Source of the DNA: Ottowia flava
Lineage (GTDB): Bacteria > Pseudomonadota > Gammaproteobacteria > Burkholderiales > Burkholderiaceae_C
Assembly (NCBI RefSeq): GCF_008017535.1
Contig: NZ_VRUA01000002.1
Location: forward strand, 364,035-428,034
Direction: 5' to 3'
Length of the DNA stretch: 64,000 nucleotides
How positions within the stretch are numbered: position 1 is the stretch's first letter; each line of letters begins with the position of its first letter. The notes beneath the pieces are model-generated. The model searched no databases and was not told the DNA's origin. It was given only the letters and a program-made list of their open reading frames with translations. Positions 15,268 through 24,595 of the stretch are shown one piece after another. The translations under genes and the position numbers were made by a program.

Positions 15268-16727
15268 CACCGCCTCCAGAACTGGGGAGTGAACAGCACC
15301 ATGACCGACAGCAATTCCAGCCGCCCGAGCAGCATGGCGATGGTGCAGATCCAGATCTGGAAGTCGGTCAGCGCGCCGTAGTTGCCTGCCGGCCCCACCT
15401 TGCCCATGCCTGGGCCGATGTTGTTGAGGTTGCCGACCACGGCGGTGAAGGCGGTCACCACGTCCAGGCCCGAAGCCAGCATCAGCATGGTCAGCCCGAC
15501 CATCACGCCGCCGTAGATCAGCATGTAGGCCATCACGGCCCAGATCACGTCGGTCGGCACGGTCACGTTGCCCAGCGCAATCGGGCGCACGATGCGCGGG
15601 TGCAGGATGCGCACCAGCTCGCGCTGCGCGAGCTTGATCAACACCAGCATGCGCACCATCTTGATGCCGCCGCCCGTGGAGCCCGCGCACGACGCAAAAC
15701 AGCCCAGAAACAGCAGCAGCACCGGCACGAAGGACGGCCACAGCAGGTAATCGGTGGTGGCGTAGCCGGTGGTGGTGGCGACCGACACCACCTGGAAGGC
15801 TGCCTGCCGGATCGCGGTGGCGAAGTCGGGGTACTCCTGGTGGATTAGCAGCATCAGCGTGACCACGACGGACGACAGCAGCAGCACCATCACATAGGCA
15901 CGCACTTCGGCATCGCGCGTCACCGGGTGCAGCGAGCGCTGGCGCCACACCAGGAAGTAGCGCGCAAAGCTGATGCCGGCCAGCGTCATGAACACCACGG
16001 CCATCCACTCCAGCGTGGGCGAATTCCAGTAGCCGAAGCTGTCGTCGTGCGATGACAGGCCGCCCAGCCCCACGGTCGTGCACATGTGCATGAAGGCATC
16101 GGGCCAGCTCATGCCGCCCCAGCGGTAGGCCAGCATGCAGCTGAGCGACAGCACGAAGTACACGCCCCACAGGCCGCGCGCGGTCTCGGCGATGCGCGGC
16201 GTCAGGCGCTGCTCCTTCATCGGGCCGGGCATCTCGGCCTTGTAGAGCTGGGTGCCCCCCAGGCCCAGCAGCGGCAGCACGGCCACCGCCAGCAGCATCA
16301 CGCCCAGGCCACCGATCAGCTGCAGAAAGCAGCGCCAGATGTTGACCGACGGCGCCAGCAGATCCAGCCCCGCGAGCGAGGTGGCGCCGGTGGCGGTCAG
16401 GCCGCTCATGGCTTCGAAATACGCGTCGGTGAAGCCGATGCCGTGCACCACGAACAGCAGCGGCAGCGCCGCGTAGGCCGGCAGCACCACCCACACCAGC
16501 GTGACCAGCAGGAAGCCGTCGCGCACCGACAGCTCACGCGACGCGTGCCGTGTGCGCCACCACAGCCAGGTGCCGGTGGCCAGCGTGAACAGAAAGCACC
16601 AGGCCCACACGCGCGTGTTCTGGCCGCCCTCGCCCACCCAGTCCCACGCCATCGGCACGAAGAAGGCGAACGAGAACCCCATGATCACCCATGAGAGCAC
16701 GAGAAAGGTGGCGGCAAAGCGCTTCAT
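15267..16727 (-). CDS. trkH: Trk potassium uptake system membrane subunit TrkH
   Basis: The 486-residue K+ channel subunit of the Trk system in the inner membrane. The four selectivity-loop regions are visible: MSGLTATGATSL, MCTTVGLGGLSSHD, VSVATTTGYATTDY and VVGNLNNIGPGMG. The segment FASCAGSTGGGIKMVRMLVL is the conserved intramembrane loop of TrkH. Length matches the family (about 480). The gene lies 18 bases downstream of trkA in the same orientation, so channel and gating subunits are made together. Confidence 0.95.
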   Translation of the reverse strand: MKRFAATFLVLSWVIMGFSFAFFVPMAWDWVGEGGQNTRVWAWCFLFTLATGTWLWWRTRHASRELSVRDGFLLVTLVWVVLPAYAALPLLFVVHGIGFTDAYFEAMSGLTATGATSLAGLDLLAPSVNIWRCFLQLIGGLGVMLLAVAVLPLLGLGGTQLYKAEMPGPMKEQRLTPRIAETARGLWGVYFVLSLSCMLAYRWGGMSWPDAFMHMCTTVGLGGLSSHDDSFGYWNSPTLEWMAVVFMTLAGISFARYFLVWRQRSLHPVTRDAEVRAYVMVLLLSSVVVTLMLLIHQEYPDFATAIRQAAFQVVSVATTTGYATTDYLLWPSFVPVLLLFLGCFASCAGSTGGGIKMVRMLVLIKLAQRELVRILHPRIVRPIALGNVTVPTDVIWAVMAYMLIYGGVMVGLTMLMLASGLDVVTAFTAVVGNLNNIGPGMGKVGPAGNYGALTDFQIWICTIAMLLGRLELLSVMVLFTPQFWRR

Positions 16728-16745
16728 GTGACGGGGCGCTTGCGC

Positions 16746-18134
16746 TCAGAAGAAGGTGGCGCGCACCTGGAACAGCTTCTCCACCTCGCGCACCATGCGC
16801 TTGTGCGGCAGGAAGATGATGACGTGGTCGTCGGTCTCGATCTCGACGTCGTGTGTCGGGATGACCACCCGCGCTTGGTTGCCGGCACCGCGCACGATGC
16901 CGCCGATGCGCGCGCCCGGCGGCAGCGGAATCTGCTCGATGCGCCGCCCCACCAGGTGCGAGGTGCGCGCATCGCCGTGCGCCACCCCCTCCAGCGCCTC
17001 GGCCGTGCCGCGGCGCAGGCTGTGCACTGCGGCCACCGCGCCGCGCCGCACGTGCATCAGCAGCTCGCCGATCACGGCGTGCGAGGGCGAAATCGCGATG
17101 TCGATGGTGCTGCCCTGCATCATGTCGGCGTAGGCGCGGCGGTTGATCAGCGCCATCACGCGGCGCGCACCCATGCGCTTGGCCAGCATGGCCGACATGA
17201 TGTTGTCCTCGTCGTCGCTGGTCAGGGCGATGAACAGGTCCATGTCGCTGACGTTCTCGTCCAGCAGCAGCTCCTCGTCGGCACCGTCGCCTTCGAGCAC
17301 CAGCATGTCGGGCGGCAGCTCGGACGCCAGGTATTCGCAGCGCTTGCGGTCGCGCTCGATCAGCTTGACCTCGCACTTGCCGATCAGGCTGCGCGCCAGC
17401 CGCAGGCCGACGCGGCCGCCGCCCGCAATCATCACGCGGCGCACCGGCCGGTCCGGGTTGCCGATGGCGTGCAGCGCGGCGCGCACGCCTTCGCGGGGCA
17501 CCAGGATGAAGATCTCGTCGCCGGGAAAGACCTTGGTGTCGCCATCGATCAGCTGGTCTTGCTCGCCGCGGTACAGCGCGACGATGCGCACCGGCAGGTC
17601 GGGGTGCAGCGCGCGGAATTCGGCGATGGTGTGGTTGGCCAGCAGGCTGTCGTAGGCCACCCGCAGCGCGACCAGGTGCGCCTGCCCCTGCGAGAACTGC
17701 ACCACCTGCAGCGCCTCGGGGTATTCGATGAGCAGGTGGATGTAGCGCGTGACCGAATTTTCGGGGCAGATCACGTGGTCGACCGCGAAACCGTCCTTTT
17801 CCAGCAGCTTGTCGCCGGTGGCGAACTCGGGCGAGCGCAGGCGCGCGATGGTGGTCGGGATACCAAACACGTCGTGCGCAATCTTGCAGGCCACCAGGTT
17901 GGTCTCGTCCAGCGAGGTGGCGGCGATGAACAGGTCGCAGTCGTCCGCACCGGCGCCGCGCAGCACCGACGGCTGAATGCCGTTGCCGGCCACGCCGCGC
18001 AGTTCAACCCGCTCTTCCAGCGCGTGCAGGCGCTCCGGGTCGGGGTCGACCACGGTGATGTCGTTGGCCTCGGACGCCAGCGTCTCGGCCACGCTTTCGC
18101 CGACGCGCCCGGCGCCCAGAATGATGATTCTCAT
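16746..18134 (-). CDS. trkA: Trk system regulatory subunit TrkA
   Basis: The 462-residue cytoplasmic NAD(H)-binding gating subunit of TrkH. It has two RCK units: RCK-N domains with GAGRVGESVAETL (residues 7-19) and GGGRVGLRLARSL (about 238), each followed by an RCK-C domain (RIVALYRGEQDQLIDGDTKV and RIGGIVRGAGNQARVVIP). Length is normal (about 458). The start MRIIILGAGRVG is typical. Upstream there is a dispersed repeat copy and the tail of the ychJ-like gene... reading in the opposite sense of order: the ychJ-like gene lies further upstream on the same strand order side, with 90 bases between. Confidence 0.94.
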   Translation of the reverse strand: MRIIILGAGRVGESVAETLASEANDITVVDPDPERLHALEERVELRGVAGNGIQPSVLRGAGADDCDLFIAATSLDETNLVACKIAHDVFGIPTTIARLRSPEFATGDKLLEKDGFAVDHVICPENSVTRYIHLLIEYPEALQVVQFSQGQAHLVALRVAYDSLLANHTIAEFRALHPDLPVRIVALYRGEQDQLIDGDTKVFPGDEIFILVPREGVRAALHAIGNPDRPVRRVMIAGGGRVGLRLARSLIGKCEVKLIERDRKRCEYLASELPPDMLVLEGDGADEELLLDENVSDMDLFIALTSDDEDNIMSAMLAKRMGARRVMALINRRAYADMMQGSTIDIAISPSHAVIGELLMHVRRGAVAAVHSLRRGTAEALEGVAHGDARTSHLVGRRIEQIPLPPGARIGGIVRGAGNQARVVIPTHDVEIETDDHVIIFLPHKRMVREVEKLFQVRATFF

Positions 18135-18171
18135 CGCGCCACCCGCACCGCTTCAGGGGCGTTGTTAACTT

Positions 18172-18226
18172 CTTTTTTCATAGCTGTCTGCGCACGTCGC
18201 TCTAGGGCTGGAGCCCAAAAACACCT
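18172..18226 (+). repeat. Dispersed intergenic repeat copy
   Basis: TTTTTTCATAGCTGTCTGCGCA, then CTAGGGCTGGAGCCCAAAAAC. Lies between the ychJ-like gene and trkA and overlaps the last bases of the former. Confidence 0.8.
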
Positions 18227-18647
18227 AATACTGATCTCCGTCCACATACCACCAGCGCAGCACGCCAGCGGCGTCGGCGCGGCGCACGAAACGGCTGCGC
18301 TCGTGCAGCCGCACCGCCCGTCCCGCGACGCGCCAGCGCGCGACGAATTCCACTTCGGCCTGCTCCGCACCGGTCGCCTGGTGCGAACGCACCTCCAGCC
18401 CCAGCCACCTTGCGCCGGGGTCGAAGTCCAGCGCGGCCGGGCGCTGAGGCTCGGCCCAGGTCGCCAGCAGGTAGTCTGCCCGCTCAGCCACGAAGGCACT
18501 GTAGCGCGAGCGCATCAGGCTCTCCGCGTCCGGTGCGGGCAGCGTCCAGTCGTCCACATAGCGCCCGCAGCACGCCGCCCACGTCAGCGGCTGGCGCCGG
18601 GCGTTGTGGCGGCCACAGGGGCAGGAATCGGCGGCGCGCAGCGGCAT
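18225..18647 (-). CDS. YchJ family (UPF0225) SEC-C-motif-like protein
   Basis: A 140-residue cytoplasmic protein of the YchJ family. The N-terminus has the metal-binding start DSCPCGRHNARRQPLTWAAC-C (a C-P-C-G...C-C zinc motif), followed by the family segment ESLMRSRYSAFV and, at the end, WWYVDGDQY. The NTF2-like fold of the C-terminal half is known for the family; a biochemical role is not established. Start 18647 (MPLRAADSCPCG) is the only ATG close to the zinc motif. Divergent from the DUF421 gene with about 50 bases between. Confidence 0.85.
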   Translation of the reverse strand: MPLRAADSCPCGRHNARRQPLTWAACCGRYVDDWTLPAPDAESLMRSRYSAFVAERADYLLATWAEPQRPAALDFDPGARWLGLEVRSHQATGAEQAEVEFVARWRVAGRAVRLHERSRFVRRADAAGVLRWWYVDGDQY

Positions 18648-18695
18648 GGCTTGGGGCAAGATGGGGTATTCGCAAGCTATTGTCGGAGATTGGCC

Positions 18696-19193
18696 ATGTT
18701 CCAGATGAGTGTGCCGTGGTGGGAGTTCGTGGTGCGGGGCATCATCGTCTACGCCTTCCTGCTGGTGTTCCTGCGCCTGACCGGGCGGCGCCAGATCGGG
18801 CAGTACGACCCCTTCGATCTGGTGCTGCTGCTGATCTTGTCCAACGCCGTGCAGAACAGCATGAACGGCGGCGACAACTCGCTGGTGGGCGGCATGATTT
18901 CGGCGCTGACGCTGATCGCCTGCCACGTCGTGATGGCGCGCCTGTGCTGGCGCAACCGGCGCATCGCGCGCTGGATTGACGGCGCGCCGCAGACGCTGAT
19001 TCAGAAGGGCGAGCTGCGTGAGGACGTGATGCGGTCGGAACGGCTGACCGTCGACGACGTGCACGCCGCCCTGCGCGCCGCCGGTTGCCTGCACACGCAC
19101 GAGGTGCAATTGGCCACCATCGAAACCAACGGCCAGATCACCGTGGTGCTGCGCAACCGCGACTCGCAGCGGGCGATGGACGCGGAAAGCTGA
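18696..19193 (+). CDS. DUF421 (YetF/YcaP) family membrane protein
   Basis: A 165-residue protein with about three N-terminal transmembrane helices (residues 8-80) and a cytoplasmic domain. VVRGIIVYAFLLVFLRLTGRRQIGQYDPFDLVLLLILSNA and TLIQKGELREDVMRSERLTVDDVHAALRAAG are signature segments of DUF421. Members are inner-membrane proteins of unknown function, some linked to spore germination or stress. The frame continues far upstream antisense to trkA and ychJ; this is rejected and the ATG at 18696 is taken. Confidence 0.85.
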   Translation: MFQMSVPWWEFVVRGIIVYAFLLVFLRLTGRRQIGQYDPFDLVLLLILSNAVQNSMNGGDNSLVGGMISALTLIACHVVMARLCWRNRRIARWIDGAPQTLIQKGELREDVMRSERLTVDDVHAALRAAGCLHTHEVQLATIETNGQITVVLRNRDSQRAMDAES

Positions 19194-19196
19194 CGT

Positions 19197-19262
19197 TTGC
19201 TACCCATTTGGTAGCTGCCTGCGCAGGTGGTTGTAGCGCCAAAGGCAGATTTCACCCATATT
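19197..19262 (+). repeat. Dispersed intergenic repeat copy
   Basis: TTTGGTAGCTGCCTGCGCAGG, then TGGTTGTAGCGCCAAAGGCAG and TTTCACCC. Close to the consensus; contains the palindrome CCTGCGCAGG. Directly after the DUF421 stop. Confidence 0.85.
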
Positions 19263-19361
19263 TCGCTTGACCCTGCGTGGCGACGCGCGCCCCAACCGGC
19301 ACGCGCCCAGCGAAATGTGAATGTTGTCCGCGCAGCCGCAATGCTCCGGCACAATCGGCGA

Positions 19362-20402
19362 ATGCTGAAAACAAAAATACACAGTCCTGACGCGACGCTT
19401 CGACCCGCTTCCGGCCGCCGCGCCTGCCTGACCGCGCTGGGTGGCGCCCTGATGGCGGCCGGCTGCACCAGCCTGGGCATCAGCCCGCGGCCAACGGCGG
19501 CGCTGATCCGGCTGGGCTTCGACCATGGCGGCGAAGCCATGGCGAAGGCCCTGGCCAAGCACGTGCCGGCGGGCGTGCACGAGGTGCTCGACGAGTCCTA
19601 CGACGCCAGCGATGCCGACGCGCGGCTCGACGTGTTCACGCCCGCCGACGCGGCGCGCAGCGGACGCGCGCTGCCGACCATCGTCTGGGTCCACGGCGGC
19701 GCCTGGGTGTCGGGCGACAAGGGGCAGGTGGCCAACTACCTGCGCATCCTGGCCAGCCACGGCTACACGGTGGTGGGTGTCAACTATTCCATCGCACCGC
19801 GCAAGATCTACCCCGAGCCGCTGCGCCAGATCGGCGCCGCGCTGCGCCACCTGCAGGCGCACGCCCAGCGTCTGCACGTGGACCCGCAGCGCATCGTGCT
19901 GGCGGGCGACTCGGCCGGCGCGCAGCTGGCCGCGCAGGTCGCCAACCTGATCAGCGTGCCGACGTACGCGCGCGAGGTCGGTGTGGCGCCCACGCTGCAG
20001 CGCGCCCAGCTGCGCGGCGTGCTGTTGTATTGCGGTGCCTACGACATCGCCACCGTGGATTTCAAGGGGCCGTTCGGCCCCTTCCTGCAGACCGTGCTGT
20101 GGGCCTACGCGGGCGAGCGCGACTTCCTGAATGCGCCCAAGTTCCGCCCCGCGTCGGTGCTGCACTACGTCACGCGCGACTTCCCGCCGGCGTTCGTGTC
20201 GGCCGGCAACCACGACCCGCTGGAAAGCCAGTCGCGCGACTTGGTGGCCGCCCTCACCCGCCACGGCGTGCGCGTGGACAGCCAGTTCTACGCCAAGGAC
20301 CACCAGCCCGCGCTGGGCCACGAGTACCAGTTCAACCTGGACCAGGACGACGGCCAGCGCGTGCTGCAGCGCTCGCTGCGTTTCCTGGCGGCCATCGTTT
20401 AA
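19362..20402 (+). CDS. Lipoprotein alpha/beta-hydrolase (esterase/kynurenine formamidase-like)
   Basis: A 346-residue alpha/beta hydrolase. A twin-Arg-like, lipoprotein-type leader ends in the lipobox LMAAGC (Cys near residue 34), so the protein is probably anchored in an envelope membrane. The oxyanion motif HGGAW is in VWVHGGAWVSGDKG, the nucleophile elbow is LAGDSAGAQ, and the catalytic Asp/His are likely in SAGNHDPLESQS and KDHQPALGHEY. This layout fits the BD-FAE/carboxylesterase group acting on small esters. Start 19362 (MLKTKIHSPD) is favoured; the upstream frame has no leader-like features. Confidence 0.85.
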   Translation: MLKTKIHSPDATLRPASGRRACLTALGGALMAAGCTSLGISPRPTAALIRLGFDHGGEAMAKALAKHVPAGVHEVLDESYDASDADARLDVFTPADAARSGRALPTIVWVHGGAWVSGDKGQVANYLRILASHGYTVVGVNYSIAPRKIYPEPLRQIGAALRHLQAHAQRLHVDPQRIVLAGDSAGAQLAAQVANLISVPTYAREVGVAPTLQRAQLRGVLLYCGAYDIATVDFKGPFGPFLQTVLWAYAGERDFLNAPKFRPASVLHYVTRDFPPAFVSAGNHDPLESQSRDLVAALTRHGVRVDSQFYAKDHQPALGHEYQFNLDQDDGQRVLQRSLRFLAAIV

Positions 20403-20412
20403 GCGCACACGC

Positions 20413-20489
20413 TCTTCAATTAGCTACATTTAAGGTAGCTTCCTGCGCAATCTGGAAGCGGGCTACAGGCACTTTTTCCTGAAATTTCG
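20413..20489 (+). repeat. Dispersed intergenic repeat copy
   Basis: TTTAAGGTAGCTTCCTGCGCA, then AGCGGGCTACAGGCACTTTTT. Fills the gap between the convergent esterase and DUF1501 genes. Confidence 0.75.
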
Positions 20490-20517
20490 AACACGGCAAG
20501 GGCGCACCGAACACCGG

Positions 20518-21714
20518 TCACACCAGACCCAGATCGCGCGGCGTGACGCCCTCGAACACCTTGGCCAGTTGCGCCGGGCGCAGACCGAACTGGCGCGCAA
20601 ACAGCCCGCCCAGCACCGCGCGGTATTCGTTCAGCACCGGGTAGTCGCGGTTCTGGAACAGGTGGGCAGCGTCGACCGGCACCTGCTCGCCCACCACACG
20701 GCCACCGCGCACGCCGCCGCCCAACACCCAGTACACGGTGCCATGGCCGTGGTCGGTGCCGCGGTTGCCGTTCTGGCGGAAGGTGCGGCCAAACTCGCTG
20801 AGCACCACCACGGTGGTGTCGCGCCAGGCCGGGCCCATGGCTTCGGCCAGTTGGGCCAAGCCTTGCCCCAGATCGCCCAGGCGCGTGGCCAGGTTGCCCT
20901 GGGCGCCCCCTTGGTTGACGTGCGTGTCCCAGCCGCCCACGTCGACGAAGCCGAGGTTGTAGCCGCTGGCCATCAAGCGGCCAATGCGCCGCGCCTCGGC
21001 GCCAAAGCCGCGCGCAGTGAGCGCGTTGCGGCCAGCCGCGTCCATCTCGTCCGCCAACTGACGCGCCACATTGGCACGCACCGCAAAGCCCTCCTGCACC
21101 GGGGCCGCCAGCGGCGTATCGTCGTACATGTCGGCGATCAGCTGGCGCTGGCGTGCGTCCAAAGCAGGCTTGCCGATTGCGCGCAGCGCCATGTTGGGCA
21201 CCTGCAGACGCCCTTGCAGCGACAGCGGCAGCTGGTCGGTGAAAGCCATGGGCGCGGCTCCGTTGACCACCTCGGCCAAACGGCTGAGAAAGCCTGAGCG
21301 GTAGTTGCGCCGCCCGTCCAGCGGCTGGCCGAGCTCGATGCCGTCCTGGGTCTCGAAGTGGCTGCGCGAGGTGTCATCCGTGCCCGCAAAGGCGACAAAG
21401 GCCAGCTCGCGCTTCTGGAACATCGGCCAAAGGCTGTTCTTGAGGGCCGGATGCAGTCCCCACTGCGCATCGAGCGGCAGCGCGGCCAGCGGATCGGCCT
21501 CACCACCTGCGCCAGGCTTGGCGATCGCGATGTCAGGGCGGCTCTCGTAGTAGAAGCTGCTGCCCGTGGGCACCAGCAGGTTGCAGCCATCGTACGCACC
21601 GCGCAGAAAGACGATCAGCAGGCGTGCGCTGGCGGCCGGCGCCGCCAGCAGGGCGCCAGCGCCCGCGGCGAGAGGCAGCGTGCCCAGGGTGTGGAGCAGT
21701 TGGCGGCGTTGCAT
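20518..21714 (-). CDS. DUF1501 family secreted protein
   Basis: A 398-residue protein of the DUF1501 family, relatives of sulfatase/alkaline-phosphatase folds. The N-terminus MQRRQLLHTLGTLPLAAGAG has a twin-arginine leader. Family segments include LIVFLRGAYDGCNLLVP, FAGTDDTSRSHFETQDGIE, VDVGGWDTHVNQGG, VVLSEFGRTFRQNGNRGTDHGHGTVYWVLGGGV. The D-T-H and H-G-H motifs suggest metal binding. Start 21714 is set by the Tat leader; a 28-codon upstream extension would overlap nothing but lacks support. It follows the DUF1800 gene by 38 bases, the usual partner arrangement. Confidence 0.9.
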   Translation of the reverse strand: MQRRQLLHTLGTLPLAAGAGALLAAPAASARLLIVFLRGAYDGCNLLVPTGSSFYYESRPDIAIAKPGAGGEADPLAALPLDAQWGLHPALKNSLWPMFQKRELAFVAFAGTDDTSRSHFETQDGIELGQPLDGRRNYRSGFLSRLAEVVNGAAPMAFTDQLPLSLQGRLQVPNMALRAIGKPALDARQRQLIADMYDDTPLAAPVQEGFAVRANVARQLADEMDAAGRNALTARGFGAEARRIGRLMASGYNLGFVDVGGWDTHVNQGGAQGNLATRLGDLGQGLAQLAEAMGPAWRDTTVVVLSEFGRTFRQNGNRGTDHGHGTVYWVLGGGVRGGRVVGEQVPVDAAHLFQNRDYPVLNEYRAVLGGLFARQFGLRPAQLAKVFEGVTPRDLGLV

Positions 21715-21752
21715 GGCAAGTCCTTGAAGAATGCGGCGACTGGTCTGGCGCT

Positions 21753-23306
21753 TCAGCGGCGCATGAATTCCGGTGACGAGAGCAGCAAGGTGTTCCACTC
21801 GCCTGGCGTGCGGGCCTGCGCCAGCGCCTGACGGGTGCGCGCGCTCAGCGTGGCGGCGCCGGGTGCCTGCGCATACACCGCGCGTGCACCGGACGGCGCG
21901 GCGGGTGCGCCAGCAGGCGCTTCCTCGCCCGGCGAACGTGCCAAGTCGGGCCGGCCAACGCCAAGGGACCGCGCGACCTCGAAACGCGTGGCCATCTGCC
22001 CCGGGCTGGACCAGGCACCCTCTGAGAGCGGGTAGCCGTCGGGCGTCTGCCGGCCATACAGCGGCTCGCCCAGACGGTTGAGCCAGTTGAGCACGGGTGC
22101 GGTGTTCATCAAGGGCGTATCGCCGTAGCTCAGCCGCAGCGCCGAGACGACGTAGCGCATCGGGTCCTTGAACTTGCGACCCGCCCCTTGCGCGAACTCG
22201 CTGGACGTGAACAGCGTGCGCAAGGTGGCGGCGATGTCGCCGTCGCTGCGCTGGAAGGTCTGCGCCATGCGCTCGATCAGCGCCGCCGGGGCGTCGTCGG
22301 CCAGCCAGTAGTGCGCGAGCTTGGTGCTGAGGTAGCGCGCCGTGGCAGGCGCGCGCACCAGACGATCCAGCGCCTCGTCCACCTCAGCCATGCCCTGGCC
22401 ACGGATCGGCTGGCCAAGAAAGGTCTTCGGCTCCATGTCGTGGCGACGCGGGTTGAACTCGAACACGCCCTCGCGCACGTAGAGCGGCTGCAACCGGGGC
22501 GGCAGGCGCGGCGGCTTGCGCGAAGCGTCGGTCTGCACGCCGACACCCGTGAGCACGCGCGCCAGCTCCTGTACATCGTGCTGGGTGTAGCCCGCGTCCA
22601 CGCCCAGCGTGTGAAGCTCCATCAGCTCGCGTGCGTAGTTCTCGTTCAAGCGGCCAGCGGCGTTCTGCGCGTTGTCCAGAAACTGCAGCATCGCCGGGTG
22701 GCGCACCACGGCGCCCAGCAAATCGCGGAACCTGCCCAGCGCGTGCGCTCGGATGGCGCTGTCTTCGTAGTCGCCGACCATCGCGCGCACCAGGCCCTTG
22801 CCCTGGTAGACGCTGAAATGGTTGAGCCAGAACCAGGTCATCTGCTCCTGCACCTGGCGCGGCGAATAGACGGCGCGCAGCAGGTGGCGCTCGGCCGCTT
22901 CGCGCGCCAGTCGCGTCATCTCCTGCTGCCAGCGGCGGCGCTCGGCCGCCTTGGCTTCGTCGTCGGTCAGCGCGTTGGCCGCCTTGCGCTGCGCGGCCAT
23001 GTCGGCCACCAGGGCCGGCATGGGGCGCTGGCTGATGGTCATGGCCTCAATGCGCGCCTGCACCTGTGTGGGCAAGACCAGCGGCGCGCTATCGGCCCGA
23101 AGCTGCGCATCGAGCCAAGCGGTCGTCGCACCGCGCGACAGCGCTGCTGGCAGGGAGGCTTCAACGCCCCAGGTGAGACGATCCGCGGCCTGAAGCGCGG
23201 CCGCTGGGCTGGCAGGCGCGGCAAGGGATGCGCACCCGCCGAGCAGTGCGGCAGCCAGCAGCAAGGGGGCGAACGGCGCACGTGGCGCAACGGACAGACG
23301 AGGCAT
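21753..23306 (-). CDS. DUF1800 family lipoprotein
   Basis: A 517-residue protein with a lipoprotein leader (lipobox LLGGC, Cys near residue 25). DUF1800 signatures are present: TWFWLNHFSVYQGKG, MLQFLDNAQNAAGRLNENYARELMELHTLGVDAGYTQHDVQELARVLTG read in order, and KFKDPMRYVVSALR. DUF1800 and DUF1501 genes are nearly always neighbours and are thought to act together in the periplasm or at the cell surface, but the activity is unknown. Start 23306 (MPRLSVAPRAPF) is chosen for the clean signal peptide. Confidence 0.9.
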   Translation of the reverse strand: MPRLSVAPRAPFAPLLLAAALLGGCASLAAPASPAAALQAADRLTWGVEASLPAALSRGATTAWLDAQLRADSAPLVLPTQVQARIEAMTISQRPMPALVADMAAQRKAANALTDDEAKAAERRRWQQEMTRLAREAAERHLLRAVYSPRQVQEQMTWFWLNHFSVYQGKGLVRAMVGDYEDSAIRAHALGRFRDLLGAVVRHPAMLQFLDNAQNAAGRLNENYARELMELHTLGVDAGYTQHDVQELARVLTGVGVQTDASRKPPRLPPRLQPLYVREGVFEFNPRRHDMEPKTFLGQPIRGQGMAEVDEALDRLVRAPATARYLSTKLAHYWLADDAPAALIERMAQTFQRSDGDIAATLRTLFTSSEFAQGAGRKFKDPMRYVVSALRLSYGDTPLMNTAPVLNWLNRLGEPLYGRQTPDGYPLSEGAWSSPGQMATRFEVARSLGVGRPDLARSPGEEAPAGAPAAPSGARAVYAQAPGAATLSARTRQALAQARTPGEWNTLLLSSPEFMRR

Positions 23307-23455
23307 GGACGTTTCCGACGTAGTAGCGGCTGTGGGCGCTGCCACGGCAACGCATTCAAGCCTAGTCGGATAACGTCTGGCCGCAAGCGGTCGGGGGCCG
23401 CTCCTTACACTTTCAAGCCAACTTCACGCGCGCTTCACCGGCAGCGTGCGGCCAT

Positions 23456-24592
23456 TCACAGCGCGCGCTGGATAATGATCTTCTGCACGTCGCTCGTGCC
23501 TTCGTAGATCTGGCAGACGCGCACGTCGCGGTAGATGCGCTCGACCGGAAAGTCGTTGACGTAACCGTAGCCGCCCAGCGTCTGAATGGCCGCGCTGCAG
23601 ACCTGCTCGGCCGTCTCGCTGGCGAACAGCTTGGCCATGGCCGCCTCCTTCAGACAGGGCAAGCCCGCATCGCGCAGCGCAGCGGCGTGCCAGATCAGCT
23701 GGCGCGCCGCTTCGAGGCGCGTGGCGCAGTCGGCGAGCCGAAAGCCCACCGCCTGGTGGTTAAAGATGGCGGTGCCAAAGCTCTCGCGCTCCTTGGCGTA
23801 CTGGATGGCCACTTCGAGCGCGCTGCGCGCCATGCCGACGCTTTGCGCGGCGATGCCGATGCGGCCACCCTCCAGCGCGCTGAGTGCGATACGGTAGCCC
23901 TCGCCTTCCTGGCCGATCAGGTTCTCGGCGGGCACGCGGCAGTTCTCGAGGTTGATCTGCGCTGTGTCGCTGCTGTGCTGGCCCAGCTTGTCTTCGAGGC
24001 GGGCGACGACCCAGCCGGTGTTGCCTAGGTTGTGGGTCGGCACGATGAAGGCGCTCATGCCCTTCTTGCCCGCCGACTTGTCGGTGACGGCGATGACCAC
24101 CGCCACGTGCCCGTTTTGCCCGCTGGTGATGAACTGCTTGACGCCATTGAGCACGTACTCATCGCCGTCACGAACCGCGGTGGTGCGCAGGCTGGACGCA
24201 TCGCTGCCGACGTGCGGCTCGGTCAGCGCAAAGGCGCCCAGCATTTCGCCACGCGCGGCCGGCGCCAGCCATTGCTGTTTCTGTGCCTCGCTGCCATAGC
24301 GCATCAGGATGGCGTTGAACGGGCAGTTGGTCACGCTGATCGGCGTGCTGGTGCCCCCGTCCCCGGCGGCCACTTCCTCGAGCACCAGCGCGAGGGTCAC
24401 GTAGTCAAGCCCCGCACCGCCATACTCTTCCGGTACGCAGATGCCGTAGCAGCCCAGTTCGGCCAGGCCCTGATGGGCGGCCTTGGGGAAGCTGTGCTCA
24501 CGGTCCCATTGCGCGGCGTTCGGCCACAGCTGTTCCTGCGCGAAGGTGCGCACGGCATCGCGCACCATTTCCTGGTCGGTGGTCAACAACAT
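23456..24592 (-). CDS. Acyl-CoA dehydrogenase
   Basis: A 378-residue FAD-dependent acyl-CoA dehydrogenase that introduces the alpha-beta double bond and passes electrons to ETF. Signature 1 is FALTEPHVGSDASSLRT; the FAD-contact region is QTLGGYGYVNDFPVERIYRD; the catalytic Glu is in IYEGTSDVQKI near the C-terminus, the usual position for short/medium-chain enzymes. Length is normal. Chain specificity is not readable, though the short N-terminus and neighbours suggest a short-chain or branched substrate. It starts four bases from the stop of the M20 gene upstream on the same strand. Confidence 0.92.
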   Translation of the reverse strand: MLLTTDQEMVRDAVRTFAQEQLWPNAAQWDREHSFPKAAHQGLAELGCYGICVPEEYGGAGLDYVTLALVLEEVAAGDGGTSTPISVTNCPFNAILMRYGSEAQKQQWLAPAARGEMLGAFALTEPHVGSDASSLRTTAVRDGDEYVLNGVKQFITSGQNGHVAVVIAVTDKSAGKKGMSAFIVPTHNLGNTGWVVARLEDKLGQHSSDTAQINLENCRVPAENLIGQEGEGYRIALSALEGGRIGIAAQSVGMARSALEVAIQYAKERESFGTAIFNHQAVGFRLADCATRLEAARQLIWHAAALRDAGLPCLKEAAMAKLFASETAEQVCSAAIQTLGGYGYVNDFPVERIYRDVRVCQIYEGTSDVQKIIIQRAL

Positions 24593-24595
24593 GGC

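Noticed and set aside
16728..18695. Upstream extension of the DUF421 frame
   Set aside because: The first 650 codons are antisense to trkA and ychJ-like genes and show no domain; only the part from 18696 resembles a protein family.
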